This document shows, in pieces, positions 22,485 to 34,000 of a stretch of 64,000 nt of DNA. The DNA is from Albula goreensis (taxonomy: Eukaryota > Chordata > Actinopteri > Albuliformes > Albulidae), in assembly GCA_022829145.1 (NCBI GenBank), contig CM040744.1, forward strand, positions 682,001 through 746,000, given 5' to 3'. Both the position numbers and the translations under genes were made by a program. The stretch's first letter is position 1. Each line of letters starts with the position of its first letter. The notes below the pieces were generated by a model. That model ran no database searches, had not been told where the DNA came from, and worked only from the letters and a program-made list of their open reading frames with translations.

Positions 22485-25028
22485 CTACAGAATCAAGGGG
22501 AGCAGCGAAAAAATGTAATTATATAAAGCGTACTTTGATCGCGTTGCATCTTCTTAAATTCTTTCACGAGACTAAGTGCATTTGAGAAGATCTAGAGAGT
22601 TTGTAAGTTCCTACACTCTAATGAGAGGTATTGACTGTTCTGTTATTACAACGGTCAATTATTACACTTACCCAAATTCAAGAACTTCTCCAGAATGACC
22701 TGAATGTAAAATGAAAACCCCATTAAAAGACCACAGAGAAGAGGCACAAAACTCGCTTTAAACATATGACGTTTGGGTAATACAAACACACACACAAATA
22801 CACACACATGCATAAATGCAGCACAAAACACATATAGATAGACAAACACACACATGCGCTCAAACACACGTTCACATACAAGCACACTCATGAAAATGCA
22901 AGCACACATACACAAATGCACTCACGCAAACATTACAAGACATTAGGGTTGAATGTGTAAAAAGTGTCAGAAGACTCACTTTGGTGTTCTCATATGGGAA
23001 CATGTCAATCGGACCATCTGCGGCAAACGGGTCGACCAGAATGGCGTCAAAGTCCTTCCCCACCTCAAAGTTTCCGGTTCGGTCATCGAGGGAGAGAGCT
23101 GAGGAAACCAGCCACCAGTAACCCAATCAGGACAGGTTTCTAAGTGTGAAATAAGCTTCCTCACAAGCCTTATTCATACTTGTGGTAAAGTGTCGCTCAA
23201 CTTCAACTGTTTTCTTTGCTAACAAACTGAAAAAGTTGAGACTGGTGGTGGGGTCACTCTCAAGAATGTGTTTGAATGTAGGACAAATCTGCTGAATTGC
23301 AGTTTTTTAGAAAAAACCCATGAATCTTTGGTGAAAATCAGTAAAAACTGAACACGATAAGTCGATCGTGTAGGTAATAGTCTGACGCTAAGCTAAAGTG
23401 TTGTTTTTTTCTTGAGGTAGCCTGCATTTATTTGCGTTTCCGCTCTCTGTTGACTGTTACCTTGGCTCCCGCCCAGTGTTGCCAGTCTGAAGACCTCCTC
23501 AAAGGTAAGAGTTTTGTATTCGGGGTCCTGGATTTTCAGAGCCTTGGAGGTGTCCAGCGCGCGTCTAATGGCATCCAGCATAGAGGGGGAATAGCCACCA
23601 GCCACATCTGAGAGGAAAAGGGAAGCAGAATTTTTGGGGGCAAATGCTAATGTGTGTGTGTGTTTGTGTGTGTGTATATACACACACCGAATATATACAT
23701 AAACACACACTTTTTGCAATGATCCTTCAAATGTGGTTTAACGATAAACTTTATTATCTCAAATGATTCTGACATCAGCGCACTGAACAGTAAACTTCAC
23801 TTATTATAAATAACTATAAATAAAAAAACACAAACAGAAGAAAATATATATAACTTGAATTAAGGAAAGAAACATAAAATGCTGGCTATATAACTTTAAA
23901 AAATAAAAAAAATAAAAACAAGGCAACTGTGTAGGGCAACTACTGCCAATCCAACAGGGGCAGGTTTATGCAGGAAGAACAGCTTTTCTGCATTGTAAAC
24001 ATCGTAAAAAAAAATAAATAATAACAAATAACAATAAAATAAACTTTAACTGCAAAGAATATAAATCACCACCTCATTTTCTGAATTATATGTTCTGTAA
24101 AAAAGTTTTCATTTCGGCACATATCTGAAAACATATATGCCGATCCTGATCCTGATATATATATATTGGTCAGGCTATAGTCTCAGAGTACGTGCACTAA
24201 ACCCAGGTCACAGTGTTTCTGTAGAGTATTTGGAGTAATGATGGTCAAATGAAACACCTTTTGAACCCCATAATGGGTGGGTGGAGCAACAATGAGCCGT
24301 CCAGCCCTTACTTCTTTGAACCAATCAAAATTTTCCTCTGTTCAGCAAAACACAATGGTCAACCCGGTCAGTTACTGGTGTCATTTGGTAGCTCCGCCCA
24401 TTTGCGGTGTCATGAATCGCCATTCTCCCACTGCAGTCGGCTGATTGGCTACATGCTTACCTGTGCCCAGGCCCAACTTCACGTTATGCTTCAGGACCCT
24501 GCGGACGTCCAGCATGCCGCTGCAAAGCCTGGGCATACAAAAATGCACACCCATCAGCTATGCGGGTCTATTCTCTCTTTTTCAAAATAACACACTCCTT
24601 TGTACATGTCGCTATAAGATGGCCTCACTCTTTCCTGCACACTTCACTTCCTTTGTAAACCACGTTTGGCAGAGTAGAAGCTAAGCAGAGGAGCTTGGCA
24701 TGCAGGACAGTAACTAAGGGGAGGGGCCTGGCAGTAGAGTAGCTAAGGAGAGGGGCTTGTAAGCAAGGCAGTAACTAAGGGGAGGGGCCAGGCAGGCATG
24801 TTGGTAGCCAAGGGGAGGGGCATGGTTGGCAGGGGAAGCCTAGCTCTGACAGGTGGCAGTGGTGCTGTCCGTCCTGGAGGGGAACGAGAGCTGTGAAGAG
24901 TGGGGCTGTCTGTACTCACGAGATGTTGGAGTTTGGGCAGTGAGAGATGGAGGCTCCGGTGTCCCTGAAGAGCTTCAGCTCCGAATCGGTGAGGTGGCAG
25001 GCGTGGGCCATGACCGTCTGTCAATCAC

Positions 25029-25066
<38 letters not shown>

Positions 25067-28000
25067 CTATCACTATCATCATTACAGTCATCGCCACCGC
25101 CATGTTCTTATGTCACATTTCAACATTTTAATCATTAGCAACAACATCACTTCAAAACAATAATTTCTAATATTTTCCGCAAAAGCCTGCCTCTTCTTGG
25201 ATAAGATTAGACACCACTGTTTTTATTAATCTGATTTGTTTTTTTACGAGCAGAGCTCCAATGAGTGCTTCGAACCAATACACATTTTTCCTCTTGAGAT
25301 TTTTTTCCAAACAGTACAGACGTTTGTTTAACTTCCATTTCTCTCAAAGAGAGGCTGAGATTATTACAGTGCAGTCGGTGTGAAACCACTCCAGATTAAC
25401 TGTAGTAATTAAACACTTTTAGCCTACATAGTTGTGTCTTGATGTCACAGGCACATAGGACAGGCTGTGTTGATACATGTGAGAGAAGTGAGGTTCGCCA
25501 CATTCTGTTTCCTAACCTGTTTCAACACTCTGCCCTTAGGGCAGGTTTGCCGTAGGGGTGAGGGTTCCAAACACGCATGGCAGGCCCGTAATCGCAGTCA
25601 TTAGAGCTTACAAACACAGGAATCCTGCATGCATATAAACCACAACTGGGCTACTGTGTTTAGAGCAGGAGCAGTGCATTGCCTCACAACAGAAAGAAAT
25701 GCACTGTAGTCTGCAACAAACCTGCTCCATTGTCCATCCAACACATTCACCAGATTCAGTCTTTCGATGGATCCTACTTGTGGCGTATCACATTAGCCCC
25801 ATTCACTGCAGTTCTACCCAACCAATAAAAACAAACCACAGACTACCATGCATGTGTGTGTGCTCGTATGCTGCTTTTCTATGTGTATAAGCTCTTTGGT
25901 ACATGAGCAGCCACACTCAACACCACCAGGCAGTACATGTATGATAATAACATGAGCCAGAGGCGTTGGTGACATAAGCTCACTGTGGACTTTACCTCAG
26001 CTGGGCCGACTCCACAAACCCTGAGATCGCGCAGTTACGTAAAAACGAAAACCTGAATGTCCGTGTTTAGCACGTGTCACACACAGAACAGTTTGAGAAT
26101 GTTCTGACTGAAAGTGTTGAAATGGCAGACTGGTTTAGGGATGTTGAAACATGTAATGATGTTTGTAACTTCACATGAATGACAGTCCACAACTTTTCTG
26201 CTTCCATGCTTGAAGGGCACGATGCATTCATTGAGACAAGCAAGCCCTTTCCAAACATGTGATGTCAGCTGACCTTCTGTTTCATGCTGCATACAAATTG
26301 AGCTTTGACAGGCATGAGTTGGAGGAAGAAACTTCTGTCTGCAGACTGCAGGCACCCAACTGAGCAGCAGGAGCTTCTGGTTATCTTAAAGACCGACATG
26401 CAAGCTGGTCCCTACCGTTTCATGTCACCAAAAATTACTGGAACTACCAGGTGCTTGTATCTTGAATTTTACCAATCATTGTGCTTTGTGGTAAAGAGAA
26501 AAAACCTTTTGATTGGTTGAAACAAATCAATGACTGACAGCTGATTGTAGCTCCACCCATTTTTGGTATCACAACACCTTATTTGCCCACCACTGGCCTA
26601 CAGCACACAAGTAGTGTAGGTTGGCATATGTAGGAGGCATGGGTGTGGCACAGGGCGTTGCCAGTGAGGAGGTTGTGTCTAAGGTGAGGCCCAGGGCACT
26701 TACCTTGTTGGTGAGGAGGTTGTGTTTGAGGTAGACGTCGGTGTAGGATTTGTAGTCGGGGAACAACTCGTGGACCAGGTTGACCTCAGCTTTGGTTTCA
26801 CTGATGTGACTCTTGGGTGAGGGAAACGGAAAACAGGATTCACTATTTGTAAATCAAAGTCCATTAGCCAACTGCTACACAGTCAAAAGCTCCTTCATGC
26901 TCCTTCAAGTACATATTCTTTGCAGAAGTGGGGTCACGCTCCAGTCCAGGAGAGCTCTGAAGCTGAAGTGTCGTAAGCTGGTTTTCTGTTTTGACTCAAC
27001 TCTTAAGTGATGAATTTGAGTAGAATAGAACAGCTTTATTTTTCCCTGGGAAACCTTCAGGTGAAGTCATTTGCATAAATTACATAAAGAAATTAAATTG
27101 CAGAAATTGCGTTTAGATATTTCATTGAGAGATTGCATTTCTATTAAGACTATTACAAATTATGCATATATAATTCTGTTTGAGGAGATTATGAGGAGAT
27201 CTTGAAGAAAACTTGAATTACATTTATCACAAATATATTTAGGACTAGGTAATCTGGAAATTAAATTAAATGTTAAAATCAAGCGTCGCTGTGTCGCAAT
27301 TGTTTATTGAGGAGATAAACAATTAAGTTAATTTATGTTACGTATTGGCTAATAATCTGATCTGGCTGCACACGGTGCAGCTCAATGCGGACTGGAGTTT
27401 GACACCGATGCGCACGGATGTGAAAGTGACAGCGCACAGGTGAGCTTACCTGGATGTGCAGATCATTGTTCTTGGCGATCTCTCCGAGGTGGTCGAGCAG
27501 CTTAGTGGTGCAGGAGAGGGCGAACCGGGGGGTCACCACCGGCTTCACCAGGGCGTACTGAAAAACAGTTACCCATAATGCACCTCTGCTTCCCCCAAAA
27601 AGCCACAGCTGTCAGCTGTTACCGCCAAATGTACTGAATGTGCTTGAAAATCTCTTAACTGTACTTCAGAGAACAAACTGACAGGTAAGCAGATGAATGC
27701 ATGGGTGTGGATTACATATGAAGTACATTAGAGAACATTAGAAACCAGGGATATGATGGGACTAGCCGTAACTTTAAATACTGAGAGGAATGTGTGAGAC
27801 ATCTGCTGAACACACATGTAGCGCTCCCCTGTAAATCACTAGTCTCTGAACTAATTCCAGTTCTGGATACCAAACACAGCGGTAACAGTGACCTAAAGCG
27901 TCAATCACTTCACCATCAGTTTCCGTACTTCCATCTGTCTTCTATTCCCAATCTCTCTCTCTCTATGGCTGCGTTCCAATACTTTTTTTTCATGTCTCCT

Positions 28001-31000
28001 CCTTTCCTCCCCTCATTTCCTACCCCGGAAATATGCCGGAAATATGTGGAGGAAACGAGTGGAGGAAAGGAGGAAAGGAGGAGATGAATCAAAAATTGGA
28101 ACAGCTAATCCGATTCGCCCGTCATCAAAGTCGATGTCGGCTATTGATGAAGTAATAATTTCGACTGACTCTGAAGATACCACAGCCAATCAAAATATTC
28201 TGTGGGATGGTCTTTTAACCTGACTGGTCGTGAGCACAATGATGTCACCCAGAAATGTGAAAAGACTTCCGCGGTAGGATACATCGATGTATCCTCCGTT
28301 TGGAGGAAACGAGAAAGGAGGAAAGGAGGAGGCGAGATTGCGTTTGGAACAGTGGAGGAAAGGAGGACATATAATCAGTTTCCGGGGCACGGAGGAGAGG
28401 AGGGGAGGAAAGGAGGAAAGGAGGAGACGAATTTGAGTATTGGAACGCAGCCTATCTCTCTTTACCACTCTCAAAATTGAGCTTCCTCGTTCCGGTTCCC
28501 TGGGATTTCTTGCCAACTTACCTTTCTTTTCAAAAGCTCGCCAATGAACCTGTCAGGCACAAAAACAAAATCATTTTACAGGATGGTAGATGCAGCAGTT
28601 AAGAAAAGATAGTAACACTTTCAACTCTCTTTAATGTATATTTAAAGAAAGATACTGACATTTTCTAACACAGAGGTGTCAAACTTCACTCCTGGAGGGC
28701 AAAAGCAACCATAGGGTTTTGTTTTGTAGCTTCTTTTCAGTCAGTGGCCAATTTAGGCCTTGGAAAAACTGGGACTCTACTACTAAAACCGAGCAAAAAA
28801 AACCCATCAGGCACTGCAGTCTTAAAGGGCTGGGGTTTCAAACCCCTGTTTTCTGAAAGCCATCTTGTTTAGAGGTCCCTGATCCTGGTCCTGGAAAACC
28901 ACATAGTCAAGTGGTTTTCATGGTAATTAGCTTTTAACTGATCAGTCGAGGCTGTTGATTACACAGTTAACACACCCTCGTGTGCTGTCTTGTGTCTACA
29001 TTAGAGTCTGAACTTTAAAATTTGCAATGAGCATAGCTTGAGTTTAAGCTTCGGGTTGAAACCATTAGACCTCAGAGCTGCATTGGAACTGGAACATCTA
29101 CTCCTGCTCTGTGGCGTTCTGAGTACCTACTCCAGTTGCATTGCACTTCCGTTGTCTTGAGATGTAAATCTGAAACCCCAGCCATGTACATTGCCATTGA
29201 CCCTGTGGTTTTCCATGACCAGGGCTAGGAAGCCGTACCCTACATTAAAGAAGCACGTGCGTGGCTTGTGAAGACCAAGGCTCACCGATTGGTTTCGTCC
29301 GTGGAAAGGTCAGCAGTCTCCTTGTAACAATCCACAGCCTTGTTCACATCCATACACACTTTTCCCACAAGGGCACGCTGTCCATATTTATCTGCAGAGA
29401 AAACCAAGCTAGGGAGTCAACTCTGTTTAAATGAACTTCCCTTTTTTTGTTCCCAGTAAAGCGTTTGATTGGCTGATTTATTTCTATGGTGGTTTTATGG
29501 TGCAGCAATAACATATATGCATGCACATTCATATATGTGCATACATATGCACACATATACAGACATGCATGCATAAATACATGCATGCATACATACTTAC
29601 ACATGCACATATCCAGAAATATAATCATTCATAAATACATTCATGCATGCATGCATACATACAGATCTACATAGCCCACCTGCCTGTCTTCCATACTGTA
29701 CTCAGTGCAAAGTACCAAGGGAGGAAGACGTTTTGAGTTTTGCTTCAGCATTATTCTCCGTAGAGTAGATATACATGTGGGAAAGGGGTAAGTGCCTAGC
29801 TAGAGGCCCCTCTTTAAAAGAGACAAAACGCCGCTGTGCTCAGGGTCATTAATCAGCAGGTAGTGGGGTCAAAGTCTGCCCCTCTTCCACGTTCTTTCGC
29901 CGCAGCGCTCAACGTGGCCGTCTCCCTGGGAGACCAGATCCCCGCCGCCTCCGCGCCACGTTACGTAACTCCGGCGCATGCAGGGGTCACCAGCCTTGCG
30001 GGGAACCGGCCAGCCCGACACCACGCGCTCCGCCAATCGGATCGGCCTCCGCGTGAGGTGGGAGGGGGGCGTGTCGGAGGGGCCTCCCTATCTCTGAGCC
30101 TGTCTTCAAGCACGCGGTGCTGGGGATGTCGGCAGGTTCACAGCCCAGCCCCCTGCTCGTACACACCCCCTAACCAAACCCCAAAACTCCTCCACTACAC
30201 TCCCGCCACCATCGCCCAAAAACTCCAACACCCCTGCCCACACCCTACGCTGCGTCAGTGCTCCCTTACAGACCTCCCAGAAGACCCCCTCATCTCCAAA
30301 ATATCAAGGGGGCACCGTCTTTGTTTTTATGACGGGTACAGAATGTGCAATGATCTTCTGGTGTAATATGAAAACCTCCAGTCAGACATTAACAAGGCCA
30401 AAGTTTGCTAATTACTACTGAATTGTATCCTCAGTTTCCCCTAGCACGTAATACGGCTCTTACGGTTTAATTTAAACTCTTTAAAAGTTCTAATGAGAAA
30501 AATGTATTACCTACCAGCGATTTCTCCCAGCAATAGGGTGGAGTCAGTGTAAATGGTAGCGAAGTAGCAGGCCGTGGTTGTTCCATTTTTCAGAGTTCGT
30601 TTCTGAAAGATGAAAACAGCACGGTCATGTGTTTTCACTGGAGAAGCCTCTCCAGACGTGTTAATTATCTACCTGAATATCTACATATTGTTAGAAGACA
30701 CCTGCCTGCATGGTCACAACGACCTCTTCTGCTGCGTCGTACTTTAATTTCAAGGCAGATTTTCATCCAGTTTGAAAACAAAAGACATAATACCTAGAAA
30801 TTGTTTAGCCCGTTGAGTCATTTCACACAGACACAATACCAAATTCCTAGTCTGCATCAAATTTCATGCTAATTACAGGTTTCTTGACACGTTTTATGCG
30901 CATGTGGAAGGACCAATAGAAATGTTATGGAAGGCATTTGTTTTTTCACAAGGCCATTTTTATTAGGCAGGAGAACAGCTAGCATCGATTACTTCATTTG

Positions 31001-34000
31001 TCATGTTTCTTGCAATCAGAGAATTTCAAGCTTTTTCGAGGTACACTAGCCTGAATCCCAGTTGGTTTAGCATGAACATGCCACTTCTGGTGAAGAAGGC
31101 CCTCCTGGAACACTGATTGGTCAGACCTGATAGACCATGTGAAAACTCAGAGCCAATCAAGTTTGATCAGGAGCCCTCCACTTTAAAGTCAAGTCTCCAG
31201 TTTTAGATTGCCTTTCAAATCAAGAATAGTTAAAAGTTTACCTGATTTTTCAGTGATTCGGGGAGAACTGAAGTAAAAATTATTGTTATTAATGCTATTA
31301 TTATGGTGCTTTCTCAAATATACATGCCAGTGAATATTCAAGCCCTATATGTATTTTATATCCAGAAACCAAAAGCAAGGACAGAAGCATGGGGAAGGTG
31401 GTTGGGGGGGTCTCAGTTAAAGGTTAACAGCAACCGCAAGACCAGTGCCAGACAAACGGAACACAAAGCTTCTTGCGAATAATAAATCTCTGCTTTACAG
31501 GCAAAAACAGATAAGTCCTCTGTCCTGTCTCCTTAAGGACCAGACTAGGGGAAAGGTGTTCACCACCCTAAAAAGGGTGTAACGTTCATGGTGTTAGGTA
31601 ACAGTCTATCTTTGGTCTTTGCCATAGCGGGAGTTTGGTTGTAGATTAACTACTGAATTGGCCTCAGTTGCTTTATTCCAAGACTGGAATTTAAGGTAGG
31701 AGTCCTCCCCACTGGTGCCTCGACGTAAAACTTCATATTTTACCCTGAAATGATTTTGGATATGCTAAAGAATAGAGATTATAAGCGTGCTAATTTTCAT
31801 TTGAGTCAATGCAGACCATTAACTGTCAGCTATTGTATCCAGGTGTTATTTCCTAACATATGTTATCTTTGGTATCCTCCAAACATGGTTTCCATGTGTG
31901 CAAAAAATTTACGTGACACGGAAGATGGTACGCTGGGATTTGCAGGTCTGTAACGAAGCATGAAAATATGATCCAGTCCGGACTCGCTGCTCTGTGCGGA
32001 GGCTTAATGACAGACATGCACATCCCATATATCTCATGAAACACATTTCAAACGACAACATCCATAAATATAAAGAGGAGCTCTCTCGTTCCTGAGGTAA
32101 GCACGCAAACAAAATGGCAGAAAGGTGCAGAATGTGTCGCCTGGTGACACCTACGCTCTTATTGCTACCTGGCTGCACGCCTTGTGGCTATACACTTTGA
32201 TGTCACTGACAACCACTTAGGAGTATATAACGAGACTGTTGAATTATGCAGATTCAGCCACCGCCTTTTTTAAACAATCCAGCAATCATATTCAGCTTGT
32301 TTATATAGCCCATGACTGTAGATCTGGCAACCCGTATTATCAAAACTTTGACATAGATGTCATATGAGAAGTCCAGGTAGTTTCACTGTCAATTTAGCTA
32401 TAGCTGCATTGATAAATTGCGCAATGGCTCAATCTGGCAACCCCGACTCACCACGACTTTGGTGTAGACATCCTGGGAAAAGTCAAGGTCCTTGTACTTG
32501 GCCTCTACGGGGAAGGTGTAGGTGTTGAGCCACTGCAGAAGGGGCATGTCCAGGGCAGTGCCCGTGTAGCTGTACTGGGAGGCGTGGATGTGGGTGTCGA
32601 CCAGTCCCGGCATGAAGAACTGGCTGCAAAAACAAGGGCATGACGAATCATGTTCATACAAAATCCCCCTCTTTATGGCACTGTAACCCGAGTCAGGAAA
32701 TCGCGGTGGGCTCAAGCCCCTCTTCTACACTATTTATCAGGGGTTGTGGGGGAAGGCCCACCGCCATGGGGTCAAAGGTCAACATCTTGAAATCAGCAAG
32801 GGGTGACAGCTCCGGTGCAGTGTAGATATTTGGGATTTGTAAGATACAATCGTACTGTGTTGAAGTTGGCTAGTTTCATTTGTCACAGGAAAAAAGCCTT
32901 TTGTATTTGAGTCCAACTGGAGTGCACTACAAGGACATGTGACTTTTCTCTGATGGCTGAGATAGATTTTGTGTGTATGTGTGTGTGTGTGTGTGTGTGA
33001 GCGAGAAAACGAAAGAGAAAGTGAAGGTGCAGAGAGATTTACAGAGAAAGATACAGAGAGACTGAGGGAAAGAGAAGAGGAGCTGGAGCAAGAGGGAGAG
33101 AGAGATGGAGGGAGGGTGACAGATAGAGGAATAGAGAGTGTGAGATAACAAAAGTGGTTAATGAACAGTTCATGATTTGGGCTCTGCTCTGTTGTTAGCT
33201 CTCAATCCATAACTGACAGGAACAGTTAAATATTTTACAGGGCTGATCTACGATCAGCTTTCCTCTGCGTTTATCACACAAGTATTCATTATGAACTAAA
33301 AAGCAAAGCAAATCAAGATCAGTGCTCAAAATCTGAGATGCTTCAAGAACTTGGAATCCTATCTGATATTTTACATTGTGTAATATTCATTTAAATCAAT
33401 AATGCATATGTTTCATAATAGTTAATGTGAAAGAAAATAACAAAAGTATAGCCAGCCAGCCTCACATCAGATAATCTGTAACATTAACTGGAAAATAAGA
33501 AACCAACGTATATCAGTGTGCGACTCCTTAACTCTCATACTGACATATATGTAGCATAATATAATTCCAGAAATTCAGTTATGGCTTTTTGTTTTGGTGT
33601 GCCAACCCAAGATTTTCAAGCCACCCTTATTAAAAATGTATGGGGGCGACGCAGCATTTGTAGAAATGCCCAATGGATGCAAACGGATCATGCACAAATC
33701 CCAAAAATGCTCGATTCGTTCGTGAAAGTTCGAGATTTCACTTTCATATGTACATAACTCGTTAATAAGTTATCATTAAGAAAAGAAGTAATCCAAACAA
33801 AGGCAACGAGGAGCAGGATGCGGAGGAGAATTCAGACATAGGATTTTGGTCCCCACCCTGTCTCTACGGTCAGCAAAGTACTTACTGGGCTCCCAGGTGC
33901 TTCACGTCCGATATCCGGAATCCCCATGCCTGTGAGAGCTTGCCAACTTCCTCCGCTCTCCCGATGAAAGCAATCTGCGTGAAGAGCGCCACACGTCAAA

